Assembly: GCF_033296635.1 (NCBI RefSeq)
Contig: NW_026944067.1
Coordinates: 186,001-250,000, forward strand
Direction: 5' to 3'
Source: Dichotomopilus funicola
Lineage: Eukaryota; Ascomycota; Sordariomycetes; Sordariales; Chaetomiaceae
Length of the DNA stretch: 64,000 nt
In this document: positions 22,501 through 33,714 of the stretch, piece by piece
Numbering within the stretch: the first letter of the stretch is position 1
Layout: each line of letters starts with the position of its first letter
The notes under the pieces: generated by a model
The model's input: the letters and a program-made list of their open reading frames with translations, nothing else
Told to the model about the DNA's origin: nothing
Databases searched by the model: none
Position numbers and translations under genes: made by a program

Positions 22501-23190
22501 AGCCAACTTCTCCACCAGCGGCTTATTCTGCACGGGCTGGAGGAAACTGATAATCGTCTGGCCCTCGCGCGCGCCATCGGCCTCGGCCGCACTGGGCCCG
22601 CGCACTTTCAGCACGATATCAGCGCCGTTCCAGACGGCCGAGGCATCGTCGACTAGCGTGGCGCCCGCCGTGGCGTAGGCGTCGTCGAGGAACTCGGCCG
22701 CTGCGCCGGCGCCCTTTTCGACGAGGACCTTGTCGAACCCCTTTTTGAGGAGCAGGGCGACGTTTTGAGGCGTGAGCGCTACGCGCCGCTCGTTCGGGTA
22801 CGTTTCCCGGGGCACGCCGACGGTAAGCTGGGCGTAGGGCGTGGTAGGGGTTGCTGGTGGGGTGGTGATCGTCTCGGTTGAGAAGGATGCCTGCTTGGGG
22901 GGGAGAGTGGAAAGGACCGAGGCGTGACGGATCAGTTGCAGAGATGGTGGTGTCTTGGAGGCCACGGTCAAGGCCAGGCTGGTGGGGGCGTTTCTGACAT
23001 AGCCAATTTTGGTCTGGAGGTTCTGGCCCTGGCCTTTTGAGAAATTTGTGGTGTGCCATGCGCGCTGGCATCCGACGAAGGCGGAAACCAAAATAGAGCC
23101 GCGTTTGGTGATGGCGCTCCCTGAGACCCGAGCGGAGCTGCTCGCCGCTGCGGACCGGAAGAGGGACGAAGACATGATGATTCTGGCCAT
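19592..23190 (-). CDS. NNT: Proton-translocating NAD(P)+ transhydrogenase, mitochondrial
   Basis: Couples proton re-entry across the inner membrane to hydride transfer from NADH to NADP+. Exons 21891-23190, 19843-21828, 19691-19765 and 19592-19626 give 1131 aa. A Ser/Ala/Arg-rich presequence (about 1-60) precedes domain I (about 115-440), with GVPRETYPNERRVALTPQNV, the NAD Rossmann loop VIGAGVAGLSAIATARRLGA and the RGFDTRSAAREQVQSLGAE stretch. Domain II follows with many hydrophobic helices (LVTGGMGTALALG, GVGGLFILGGG and others). Domain III at the C-terminus binds NADP(H): IIVVGYGMAVAKAQYAI, FAIHPVAGRMPGQCNVLLAE, IGANDTVNPIAL and MKRGMASGYADVPNPMFY. The final two small exons supply MFYMPGTRMLFGDA and the C-terminal helix. 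Alpha and beta parts are fused in the animal-type order. A start at 23175 is possible. Confidence 0.95.
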
Positions 23191-24891
23191 TTCGTCGATC
23201 GGCTTACCCGTGAACGCTCACGCGGTCGAGGTAGACCATCGGGGGTGCGGTCACGAGCTCACACGTGACCCGTTGGACCAAGTTGTCGTGAGGCAACGTC
23301 TTGAGGCCGAAATCTTGAGGCGAACAAGGGAGCGCGTGGAAATGATAGGGAGATGAGACGATCGAGAGGAGCGAGAGAAGTGGGCTAAGACCCTAGTATT
23401 TTACTGGATCCGTGAATTCGAGACCGTGTCTTCTGTCATGGTCCTCGGATACACGACATGAGTGGCGTGTCGACGATACCAGACTACTGGGCCTTGGTTC
23501 AGTTCGAAACGGGGTGGTGTTGTTACGCAGAGTTGCACATGCAAAAGTGCCATGAGGGCCTCGAAACAGGAGAGAGAGAGGGGTGTTCCCGCGACGGTCT
23601 GTGGAATTACCATGGTTCAAGAACCACCGGGGCCTAGGTCGAGCGAACCCCGTTTCCCCGCCCTTCCCGTCTCCCGTGCGGGGTTCCCGCGGTCGAGCCA
23701 TGCCTCGAAGAACAGGGCTCGGTTCCCAGATATTCTGAGAAACGCGCTACTTTCTGCGGTTGGTTGGATGAATGGGTCTTCGCCAATATGGACCGGACGT
23801 CATCGCGTGGGGTTCTCTTTTGGCTCCCGACCTTGCTTCGAGCATGGCTTGCATGGCTTGACTGCTTGACAAGGTGAGACGAGACCAACGGCGGGCTGCC
23901 AAGCCTGCACGAAATGTGCTGCAGAATGTCAAATCTGGTAATTTATGGGGCCATATTGCGGGGGTGGGGACGGGCAGGGGGTGCACGGGGCCAGTGGGGT
24001 GTTCCTTCTCTGAGACTCCAAATCCCCAACTGGCAACGCCTTCCATGTTCCCGGATATACACGGCATGGTGTAATGATACTGACCGGAGTCCCGGATGGC
24101 TCTCCTACCCCATTGGGACCACCTAACCGGTTTGCTTAATTTGCTCTCACTATTCACAAGCAACACAACGCCCCGTAGGTCACTTGCTTAAGGCTGAATT
24201 CGGCCGTAGCCGCTTGAAGACGGCCGGCCAGGCAGGGGTGCCATCTTCGCCCGAGCCAAAGCCCGAACTCCATCGCCTGATCCTCGGTCAAACGTGTCCC
24301 CGGCTCTGTTATTCCACAGGTACATACATTTCACTACCGTCGCAGCTTTTGCTGTCGCCTCGATACCTATACCCAACCCGCCTCCGTGTTATAGGCCGCA
24401 GCCTCCTCAATGACATTACATACAAAGCTCTCATAGGGGATACAGAGTCGGGCCTGGACTGCAGATAAATAGGTAGGTTGCAGGGACGGGCCACCCGCCT
24501 TTCAGAATTGAGCTCGGAGAGGGGATCTCCTAACCTTCATATGCCCTCTACCTCTTTCGTGTGATGGTCCGATGATTACCTATCGCCTTAATATAAAGTG
24601 CTCACGGTGTGGGCGTGTGGGTGGACTTTTACAACGCGATATATATATCGGCTATTGAGTAGACGTTGAGGCCAGGCATCAGGTTGGTTGATAACTGCAA
24701 GCTTAATCACTCATTCAACTCTAATAACATCAAGGTATGCTATCGGCAGCTACAGATCGACATCCCGTATCTCGCCCCGCACCATCCATCACCGTGTTCG
24801 CTCTCGATTGTCGTCGCACCCTCACGAGGGGCTAGTCAGGGGACAGCCTTCCGGACCGCGCTTACCGCCATACAGGAAGGTGTGCGTGTAT
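23191..24891. other. Intergenic, about 1.7 kb
   Basis: Promoter side of the transhydrogenase, then the 3' flank of the HsbA-like gene. An alternating (AT)n stretch lies near 24640. Open stretches exist but have no protein-like composition or splice support. Confidence 0.5.
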
Positions 24892-25826
24892 CTAAGCGGA
24901 GAAGGTCTCGGCCCGCTTCTGCGTTCCGCGGCCACTGTATTTCTGGATGGCAAGGGTCACGAGGTTTTCCAGAGAGTCGCCTAACAGCTTCATGTCCTTG
25001 GTCAACCCGTCGGAGAGGGCGGCAATGTTGGCGGTGATAGTCTAATCCGGTTGGAATCAGCGGGCCGGGGTTTTGCGCGGGGCGGCAAGGCAGAAACACA
25101 GGCTCGGCCCCTAAATTGAGCCATTGGAATTTGGGAACAGGAGCAAGGTTGGAAACCGGTGTAAGGCTTTACATGATAAGTGTCCTTGACCTGGTCGAGG
25201 GTCGTGGCGACGCGCCCGCCAATGGCGGACAGGTTCTCGATAGGACCTGCCTTGTTAATCAAAATGTCGAGCACCCGTCGGTTTCTATCGGCGAACTACA
25301 AATGAAGTTAGTAGAAGTTGGCCGGCGACCGGAGTACCGGATAGAGCCGGGATACATATGGTTAGAAATAATAATCACATACCTCGTCGAATGAAGCGAA
25401 CACAGCGTCGTTGCCAGGGGCAGAAGAGTCCCACTTTTCGTTAGAATCGATCTGGCGGGCAAAGACAGTTCCAGTCCTGACGATATCTTCATACCTAGAA
25501 ACAACGTCCTATAGTACCTACTGTTAGCAAGCTTTCGGCGCCGATCGTGCCGCCAATCTTAATTTCTCAAATATTGACCCTGGAGGCTACCTGGCCGGCG
25601 AACCCCTAATAGGAGTTCGGTCTTTGATACTTACGGCTAAAGGGCCTCGGTTTAAAAGAACGAAAAAGGCGTTGGTATCTATAATGCTCTCGGCATAATT
25701 TTAGAGAGTCAGGGCCTTTTGCCTCAGCTCGTTGAGGCCCCTCGTCACCTGCTCGGGGGATACGGCGGCCATGATAGGGGCCACGAGTAGCACGGCGCCG
25801 GCGAAGAGAGAGCGAAAGGAAACCAT
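24892..25826 (-). pseudogene. Cell-wall galactomannoprotein/HsbA-like secreted protein with a premature stop
   Basis: Four exons (25635-25826, 25383-25508, 25173-25295, 24892-25041) join in frame and would encode 196 residues. The third codon pair after KALTL is an ochre stop (TAA, 25701-25703, codon 42). Signal peptide MVSFRSLFAGAVLLVAPIMA, then a helical domain typical of HsbA/MP1-type fungal surface proteins: VTRGLNELRQKALTL, DVVSRYEDIVRTGTVFARQI, FDEFADRNRRVLDILINKAG, TLDQVKDTYHTITANIAAL and LGDSLENLVTLAIQKY. Such proteins coat the hyphal surface and can bind hydrophobic material. All introns and the TATA box are intact, so the loss looks recent. CAA to TAA is the obvious single change and fits the CpA-to-TpA bias of repeat-induced point mutation. 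A sequencing error or an unusual translational event is the alternative. Confidence 0.7.
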
Positions 25827-25949
25827 CTTTACGAAATCGAGGCGTTGTATGAGGTGTGATTGTGTTTTGTGTGTTGTTTGGCTTTGTAAATAGGGAAGGA
25901 ATGGTAGAGGTAACGAGAGTAGACAAGGAGGAGGTGGGTGAAGCCACCC

Positions 25950-25955
25950 TTTATA
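25950..25955 (-). promoter_or_regulatory. TATA box of the HsbA-like gene
   Basis: TATAAA (with GG following) on the minus strand, about 125 nt upstream of the ATG at 25826, the same spacing seen for the secreted-protein genes at 30298 and 32445. Confidence 0.5.
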
Positions 25956-27914
25956 GACCATTTGAGACCGGAGCAAAGCAGGATATTGCCCAGGCCATCC
26001 ACTCTCCTCGGCTCCTCGATCATCACCGTATTCCCTTCCTGCGGCTGGCTGGCGCTCATCCCGCCGTTGTCACACTTTCCCGGCCTTGCTGCTCCCATCC
26101 TATGAGCAGTCCAAAGTGCCAAGATTGCCCAAGTTTGTGCCTCATGCCTCAACAACATCACAGCTCACGACACGTCGCAGAGCCTTTACCGGGAACGGAA
26201 ACGGGCCACTGCAGTCTGTTCACCGTAACATCAGTCCACCAGTGGGATGTTCTGGATCTGATCAACACACTCACATATAGTTAAGAGACAACCCTGATGT
26301 ACATACGTGTGGGCCCAACAGAGCATCTGCTGGTGAAGTTTGTCGTTACAAAACATCTGAGCTTCCCTCGGGCAGGATCAACGGATTGACGGATTGACTC
26401 CACTACACTAGATCAAACAGGTGTTGTTCAGCTGCCACCGGATGTGATAAGCGTCCCGGGCGGCCGGGAACGGGGGACGGGGGACGGGGGACGGGGGACG
26501 GTGGTGCAACCGATGCGGTGATCGCCTTTGCAGCCCAGCCCATCCCAGCGAGCCACAGGGGCCGGGCTTGGCGCAGGTTTTCGCATCCCAACCACGGCAT
26601 CGCGCCTCCTGGACACACACCACCAATGTTACCTATTAACGTCTTTAGTAAACAGAGGGTGTGGGTGCTCGGATTCCCTGGAGTTTGGGAAAGCCAGGAT
26701 ATCTTTCGCCAATTGTGATTGACCTCACTGCCAACAACTGTGAGCTGTTCCATGGGGTGAGCGAGTTACCTGCATGAGGAGATGAGGTACCTTATTAAGG
26801 TTACTCCGAGAGCTTTGGGTTCATTGGACCATTGCGTAGCGTGATAAACACATCACTCCTCACCCAGGCCTCTCATCATCCAGCTCGGTGCCTTTGCCGA
26901 AGGATTCTCAAAAGCAGATTGGCAGAGACTCTGTGGCTGGCTGACGGCCGGTTGTCGTCGTTATCCAAGTCTGATCGACAAGATTTTAATTCCTAAGCCG
27001 GGGACATTTAGGCCATCAAATCACAAGGGAGGGTTACAAAAATAGAATCGTTGGAGGTTATGATCGGCCTCAAACGGGAGGTTCTATCATGGGTTAACGC
27101 TGAGGTGTGTTTTGCCAGCGACCTTGAGGAACAGTCCCGCTTGTGGCGGTAGCGACGGTGAAAACGTGGAGAGCGACATTTGATAGCTTCCGCCCGCCCG
27201 GTTGTGAGTAAGCACTGCAAGTGTTGTAAGTGTAGCCAGCTCGAGGTCAGTTTATCCATTAGCGTTGTTTGTGATGACGAAATCTGAGACATATTGCGTT
27301 GGCCCTGCGCTCCCTCCATCACCCGCCGACTTGCCCAACCGCATCTCTTTCACTGAGACTTTCAGGGCTCCGTTGGCAACAACCCGGCAAAGACATTGTC
27401 TTAACTATACCACTCCCCCTGGAGATCAAAGCGAGGTCGGGCGGCCGGAGCGAGACTCGTATCGAGAGGCATTTGGGGCATTTTCTTTCTTTAAGAAAAA
27501 ATAAAATAAAAAAGGGGAAAAAAGAAAATGAAGAATAGGAAGTAAATAGGTCAATAAACAAGACGCGGGCACTTGGAAAATAGAAGCAAGAGGCCTAATG
27601 GCTTAATTTCTGGTGAATGGAAAAACGAAATGGGTTCGAGAGACGGGGTTTTCTTCTCGCACAAACAGACAAAGAACATGGTGGTGAATCACTTTGGTCT
27701 TGGATCCCAACGTTTTTACAGACACTAATTAGTAAAACATGTTCCGTCGACCCAGCCTGGATTGGCCCATATAACTAGCTGTCTCAGCTAAAAGCAACTG
27801 TTTGTTGCATCGATACGGATAAACTTAGTTAACGAGATTATCTCCTACATACCTGTGTAGAGAGAAACTCAGAGTGAAAGCTCAGCACCAACCCACTTAA
27901 GAAACGACCAGACC
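25956..27914. other. Intergenic, about 2 kb
   Basis: Contains the G-rich heptamer array at 26471-26499 and an A-rich tract at 27487-27530. No coding exon supported. Confidence 0.5.
26471..26499 (+). repeat. Tandem G-rich heptamer repeat (4 units)
   Basis: Four copies of CGGGGGA with 7-nt period: four runs of five G separated by AC. This meets the usual rule for a G-quadruplex on the plus strand. It lies in a gene-free stretch. Confidence 0.8.
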
Positions 27915-29462
27915 TCAATTATCACCCACTTTCCGTCTCTTGTTTCCATTCCCAACATCCTCAGTGTCATCTGTACTCCGTCGTTTCCCCCCAGTCTGTT
28001 GTGTCTGCTCCGGTTGGCCCGGTGTCTTCTGCTTGGCCGCCCAAGCCTGCAACAACTCACTATCCCTCTCCGGCCCAGCGCCCCTTAACGGCAGGCCCAT
28101 CATCTCCCGGCGGTAAAAGAACTCCCAGGCATACTTGTACGCCCTGCTGGTGACATAATGCTTAGGCCCGCGGTGCTTTAGGAACTTTTCCAGGTCCTGA
28201 CGCGAGCTGGCAATCACGGGGCAGAAACTCTCCAATGTCCATCCCCCTTCACCCTCGTCGCGTTCAAGGAAGAAAATCTTGATCATGGCGCGGATCTGAT
28301 CACAGTCGTAGTGTATCTCGCTTGGGATGGTAATAAGTCGCTCCGGGTTCTCGACAGGGAGGAACTCGAGGGTGCCGTGGCTGCAGTGCCTGGGAGGGTG
28401 GACCACGGAATGAACAAAATATTGCCCGTAACCTGGGCCTTTGAAGCGGTAGATGGCCTCGGTGCGCGGGGCGAGATCGAGGGTGTCGTCCACGTCGCGT
28501 AGAACCGCAAATTCGTCGTACGGTGGTGGCGTCGGGCTGTCCTCGCGGTACTCTGCGTTTCTCTCTTTTTTCAGCAGTATAGAGTACTGGGCGATCTCGG
28601 CAGGGGTCAGATCTGAAAAAACCGCCTTCTTCACCTCGTTCCTCCGAGCAGTAGCCTCGTTCCCAGTCCCCACCGGAAGGTCACTGTCGATGTACCCCAT
28701 GATATAGTCTCGGACAAAGCATGCGGGAGTGTCTGGGAAGTCGTGCTCACAGCCCCCTGCACACTGCCCGGTATTTACGAGGACCTCGAAGTCGATGATC
28801 CTTTTTTTCAGTTGGGTAGTCTCACGAGGAGTGAATCCCACGGCCAGTGTAAAGGCGTCGAAGAAAAACTCGCCTGATTTAGGCGGTTCCCCGGGTTTCT
28901 GGGCAATGTTAGCTATGGCATTGGATAACGAGGGTGTATACTTGGCAAACGTACTGTCCTGGGCTCAGAGAACGGGGTGAACGGTGTTTTACTCTTTTTC
29001 GGCGGCGGCGGCGGCGGCGGCGGTTCCCAGACAGCTTCCGATGCAAACTCAGCCGGTACAGCGGCCATGATATTTTCGAACATTTTTTGGCGGTAAGGGG
29101 AGCGAAGGTACGAGAATCTCCATCTGAGGAAGGTTCTGACGGCATCCACGATTTTCTTGACGGGAACATCTTGGAACCTGTACGCCGTGGGCCAGCACGA
29201 CGCCATCATTTCCGCCTGCATATTCTGGGCCAGCTTCTCAGAAGATCGTGTGTACAATCGAAAGTCGGCCATCACTTTCTCCCGCCACTACGTTCAAACA
29301 GAAACGGTCAGCTTTGATCGATACCATGCCATAACTGTTATATTGACCAAACTCCGGATCTCCGCTGGTTTCACTTACATCAAATGGTTCGTCGGGTTTG
29401 CCCTTAGCACGCTTCGGCCCTCGCGGGGCCTGGCTCGAGCTTGCTTTCGCTCGTGGGGCCAT
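27915..29462 (-). CDS. Hypothetical protein with polyproline run and basic C-terminus
   Basis: Three exons (29379-29462, 28955-29287, 27915-28898) join in frame to 466 aa; introns are 91 and 56 nt. I do not recognise it. N-terminus MAPRAKASSSQAPRGPKRAK is basic. A helical region follows (KVMADFRLYTRSSEKLAQ, then FQDVPVKKIVDAVRTFLRWR), then an eight-proline run (about residues 119-126) encoded by repeated CCG. The central part has CAGGCEHDFPDTPACF, with Cys/His that could bind metal, and TIPSEIHYDCDQIRAMIKIFF. The tail KRRSTDDTEDVGNGNKRRKVGDN-like region has two KRR clusters and looks like a bipartite nuclear localisation signal. No signal peptide. A nuclear function is inferred only from the tail. 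Confidence 0.7.
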
Positions 29463-30179
29463 TGCAGTTGCTCTTAGTCGTACATAAAAGTTCTACTTCG
29501 TAGAAACTGCAAGATCGTGAACACGGCGTATGCAGGAAAGTAAACAAAGTTGAACACTCCTCGATTTCGTGGCGTCCTCGTCAAATGACAGCTCCCAAAT
29601 CCGGTTTAGCCAACACCTGATCGCCCGGCTCCGTCATTTTGGAATCCCCTGAAACCGTTCAACGGTGTCTTGATCCTGGGAACGTTGGATATCTGCTCCT
29701 ACACTACGCAGTAGAACTCGATACACGCGATTTCACGATCGTGACATCGTGAAGTTGTGTCGTGTGCAAGGCAAAGAGCTGTGTCGTCAAGGTCGTATCC
29801 TCGTGTCCGTGGTGCATGCGTCTGTTTTCCCAATTGACGAATGAGACGCTGCCCCGCGCGCAGGTGGTCAGCCGGGGGGTTCTTCGAGCGCCGTCATGCC
29901 CCTCATCAGCGACTGATTGGACATGTCAAGGTCGCCAAAACACACAATTCCAGGTCCTCGGGTGCCTGCCACGACTTTTGACCCGCACCCACCATCCATT
30001 TTTATCGCAGCAACCATTTTTCCAACTTCCTAATCCGGCGCCGATGGCTCGGTCAAAAGCTGGGGGCTGAAGAATTGGAGGATTCTGGACGAATGAATTG
30101 TCGATAACAGACTCCAAATCCCACGTGGATGCTGCACAAGGAGATTGCCATTGTCATGGTTTGGTTCGCGTCCTTCAAA
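29463..30179. other. Divergent intergenic region
   Basis: Upstream of the polyproline protein (minus) and RNase T2 (plus). No additional gene seen. Confidence 0.5.
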
Positions 30180-30185
30180 TATAAA
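30180..30185 (+). promoter_or_regulatory. TATA box of the RNase T2 gene
   Basis: TATAAA followed by GG, 113 nt before the ATG at 30298, with a CT-rich leader between. Confidence 0.5.
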
Positions 30186-30297
30186 GGCTGTTGGACGCAT
30201 CGGAGGTTCTGATCGAGCTTCGTCCTCGAATCTCACTTGTAGATCTCCCATCCCCCGTCCCCACCTGCGTGCGTGCATCTCCTTTCACACCATTCCA

Positions 30298-31257
30298 ATG
30301 GCACGATTCGGCCTCTTCGGCCTCGCTGTGGCCGGCTCGGTGCAAACGGCGCTGGCCGGCTGCAAACCCCACAAGCCGGTGCTCTCCTGCTCGGCGGAAG
30401 CCGAGTCCGGCCTCGTCGACTCCTGCAAAGTCGAAACTTTCGGCGGTCTCGTCCTCTCCACCCAATTCTGGGACACCTACACCGGCCTCGAGTCCGAAGG
30501 CCAGCTCCTCCCCGCCAACTCCTTCACCCTGCACGGTCTCTGGCCCGACTTCTGCAACGGCTCCTGGACGCAGTACTGCGACTTCGCCCGGCAATATGAC
30601 CCCAAGCCCGACCCCAACACCACCACGGGCAAACCCGACGGCGTGCCCGTCCCACCCTACACGGGCCCCTCCGTCGACACCTTCCTGACCGCGCTCGGCC
30701 ACCCAGGCCACAAGCTCCTCGCGTGGATGAACAAGTACTGGATCGCGCAGAAGCAGCCTAACCACCAGCTCTGGGCGCACGAGTTCTCCAAGCACGCGAC
30801 CTGCTTCAGCACCTTTGCGCCGTCCTGCTTCTCCCACAAGGACCTCAAGAAGCACCAGGATCTCCTCACTTTCTTCGACGTCTCCGCCCAGTACTTCAAA
30901 TTCCTCCCCACCTACGACTGGCTGGCGGCCGCCGATATCACCCCCAGCAACACCACCAGCTACACGCTGGTCGATATCCAGTCCACGCTTGCCTCGCACC
31001 ACGACGGGCAGGTGCCGTACCTGGGCTGCTCGGGCAAGCGGTACAATGAGACGGAGGCTGGCAAGGGGTCGTTGGATAACGGGTTTACTGCGTTGACCGA
31101 GGTGTGGTATTATTACCATGTGTATGGGCCGGTGCAGGCAGGTAAGGGCAAGCCGGTTGGGGCTGATATCAACGGTGGCAGCATCAGCAGCTGTGCGAAG
31201 GCGGAGGGCGCGGTGTGGTATTATGAGCGCGCTAAGGGATCGGAGAGGAAGGCGTAA
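30298..31257 (+). CDS. Secreted ribonuclease T2
   Basis: Single exon, 319 aa. Cleaves single-stranded RNA through a 2',3'-cyclic phosphate intermediate, in the secretory pathway, vacuole or outside the cell. Signal peptide MARFGLFGLAVAGSVQTALA, cleaved near residue 20. Catalytic site CAS I is SFTLHGLWPDF (His79) and CAS II is WAHEFSKHATC (His161, Glu162, His166); CAS II normally reads HEWxKHG, so the usual Trp is Phe and the Gly is Ala. At least ten Cys fit the disulfide-rich fold. NGS, NTT and NET sequons predict N-glycosylation. Start chosen at 30298 because it begins the signal peptide; the frame is open upstream but lies in the leader behind the TATA box. Confidence 0.93.
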   Translation: MARFGLFGLAVAGSVQTALAGCKPHKPVLSCSAEAESGLVDSCKVETFGGLVLSTQFWDTYTGLESEGQLLPANSFTLHGLWPDFCNGSWTQYCDFARQYDPKPDPNTTTGKPDGVPVPPYTGPSVDTFLTALGHPGHKLLAWMNKYWIAQKQPNHQLWAHEFSKHATCFSTFAPSCFSHKDLKKHQDLLTFFDVSAQYFKFLPTYDWLAAADITPSNTTSYTLVDIQSTLASHHDGQVPYLGCSGKRYNETEAGKGSLDNGFTALTEVWYYYHVYGPVQAGKGKPVGADINGGSISSCAKAEGAVWYYERAKGSERKA

Positions 31258-31348
31258 GTCGGTAATGGGATGAGTGATGAGGCGGTTAATACATGGGAAG
31301 CTGTCTCATGATAGCGGGTTGACTGTAAATGTATGGATGCAAATGTCT

Positions 31349-31354
31349 AATAAA
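31349..31354 (+). terminator. AATAAA polyadenylation signal of RNase T2
   Basis: Canonical AATAAA about 90 nt after the RNase T2 stop codon. Confidence 0.45.
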
Positions 31355-32327
31355 AACGATGAGATGAAGTTTGACACAAAAACGGTGGAATACTTGATCT
31401 TAAATCTCAAGTCAGGTTGTACTTCAGTTTTGTGAGTTAAAAATGCTGCTAATATGAGATCGTCCCTAAAACCTAAGGTCACCCATTATCACGTTAATAA
31501 CTCGTCAAACTAGTCGTTCTCGGCTTTCTCGTTGAATAACCAAGTTCTTGAGCGATTGACAGTCAAATCCTCTCATGATACGTCGGCCATCAAATCCTAC
31601 AAGTACTTAAGATCAAGAAACCATCCACGTCTCATCACGTTGTCTTCATTCCAGTGGGGCCGTTTACCTTTGCGGCCAGTCCCCGGACGCACGGAAGAAT
31701 TCCAGAAGCCCCCCGAACCCGGGATTCCGCACCGGAAAACACAAACGATCGACAACGGCAAACACTTCATCTCGGGCCATTGGGCCCCGGGAACAAGCCT
31801 TTTTTTCCCCCTTAACCTCAAACGGAGGTCCTTCTTCCGCGTCCCCAAGCCTCCATTCGCACCAACAGCCTGTCAATTCCCGGCCCGGAATCTCAATTCC
31901 AGCCAGTTATTCGCTGCCCGACAGTGAATAACAATGAAAAACTCCCGCGCAGCATTGGATTGCTAGCAGGCCTCGCCTGTCCACCCGCCCGCATATCTGA
32001 CCGCTAACCTTCAAGAATCTCCAATAATATAGTGTATAATCTGGAAGGGACCCGATGCAACAACCTGTGCATGTAGCCAATCGGGCAAGATGATCGCCCC
32101 ATAGAATTGCCGTGCAGAATTAAGGTTTTCGTGGAGAACAAGTCATGGATAGAGTGTATCTCGCATCACAACCCCCAAATACCCCGGGACGTGGAAGAAC
32201 GGGCGATGGCCAAATCGAGGGGGGCGGGAGGAGAACCAAACGACGAGGGTGGGAAATCGGAAAAGGATCGGCAGCGTGGTCGATGAGGTTGCATCACGAC
32301 TTGAAGCTGACTACAACGTGGGAAGGG
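31355..32327. other. Intergenic, GH5 promoter region
   Basis: Upstream region of the cellulase. One CCGGGG on the minus strand near 32175 fits the CreA consensus SYGGRG, too short to be decisive. No gene seen. Confidence 0.45.
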
Positions 32328-32336
32328 TATATATAA
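32328..32336 (+). promoter_or_regulatory. TATA box of the GH5 endoglucanase gene
   Basis: TATATATAA inside a near-palindrome GGGTATATATAACCC, about 110 nt before the ATG at 32445. Confidence 0.55.
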
Positions 32337-32444
32337 CCCGACCTCTTGGGAGGGAACTGTTGAAGTTTACTTTCTTGGCTGTGTAGACATCGCTGCTGTT
32401 GTAAATCAGGTCCCCTCTCCACGCAAGACGGCCATCAACCCACC

Positions 32445-33714
32445 ATGAAGTTCACCACCTCCTCCGCAGCCGTCACGGCCGCCGCCGCCCTGCTCCCCGG
32501 AGCGTCGGCGACCATCTACTACGCCGGTGTAGCGCAGTCTGGCGGCGAGTTCGGCGTGTGGAGCGCCGATGCCACGCCTGGCACCGGTCTGCCGGGCACG
32601 TTTGGCGTCGAGTACCAGTTCATCGACGAGGCTGGCGTTGACACCATGGTGGACCAGAACAAGGTCAACCTGCACCGTGTGGCCTTTTTGCTAGAGCGCA
32701 TGTGCCCGCCCGCGGACGGGCTGGGTGCCAAGTTCAATGAGACGCACTTTGACTTCTTCAAGCAGTCGATCGATTACATTACCACGACCAAGGGGGCTTG
32801 TGAGTGATCCCGTTTACTTGCGATGCCGTTTGCTTGTGATGAAAGCTTACGAGGGCTTACCTTTCTTGCTAACACCTTGGGCCTGACTGATAGACGCCAT
32901 CCTCGACCCCCACAACTACATGCGCTACAACGACCCCTCCTCGCAGCCGTACAGCGGCAGCATCATCGGCAACTCGTCCGACCCGACGGCCGCCACGACC
33001 GCGCAGTTCGGCGAGTTCTGGGGCGAGCTCGCAGCGCGCTTCGCCGACAACGAAAAGGTCATCTTCGGCCTGATGAACGAGCCGCACGACATGCCCAGCT
33101 CCCTGCTACTGGACAACCTGCAGGCCGCCGTGGACGCGATCCGCGCGGCGGGCGCAAACAACCTCATCATCGCCCCCGGCAACTCCTGGACGGGCGGGCA
33201 CGCGTGGACCCAGGGCGGGGACGAGGCCAGCAGCAAGTGGCTACACAAGCTGGTGGACCCGGCCAACAACACGGCCATCGACATCCACGAATACCTGGAC
33301 CAAGACTTCAGCGGCTCACACACGGCCTGCACGCAGGACGCGGCCACCAACCTCGCCGACGTCACCGCCTGGCTCAAGGAGCACAACCTCAAGGCCTTCA
33401 TCACCGAGTTCGGCGGCTCCAACACCACCGAGTGCCTCGACATGCTCGACAGCATGGTCGACTACATGGCTGACAACGAAGAGTACATTGGCTGGACCGC
33501 GTGGGCCGCGGGTCCCTTCTGGGGCCCTAACAGCCCCTGCTGCACCGACTCGAACCAGTACGGTAGTCTCGAGCCCGGAAGCACCGCGGGCGACGGCACC
33601 CCGGGTCTGTACGATACCGTCTGGCTGCCTGTGCTGCAGAAGAAGGTGCCGGCGCAGTTGCAGTGGGATGGCCCGGCGAGCGTTGAGGGTGGTGAGCTGA
33701 CGGAGAAGGCGTAA
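32445..33714 (+). CDS. GH5 endo-beta-1,4-glucanase (cellulase), secreted
   Basis: Two exons (32445-32799, 32894-33714; T|AC join) give 391 aa. Hydrolyses internal beta-1,4 bonds of cellulose outside the cell. Signal peptide about 1-22 (MKFTTSSAAVTAAAALLPGA, then SA). The GH5 barrel is shown by YAGVAQSGGEFGVW, ILDPHNYMRY, IFGLMNEPHDM with acid/base Glu181, GNSWTGGHAW, IDIHEYLDQDFSG and ITEFGGSNT with nucleophile Glu290. The pattern matches subfamily GH5_5 fungal enzymes. No carbohydrate-binding module or Ser/Thr linker is present, so it is a single-domain enzyme. Strong codon bias to C-ending codons and a good TATA box suggest high induced expression. Confidence 0.94.

Noticed and set aside
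30175..31119. Long minus-strand open frame opposite RNase T2
   Set aside because: Composition (Gly/Glu/Val/Arg) is that of an antisense shadow; the plus strand carries both active-site blocks.
32823..33473. Second plus-strand frame inside the GH5 gene
   Set aside because: Arg/His-rich out-of-frame reading of strongly C-ending codons; it has no domain features.
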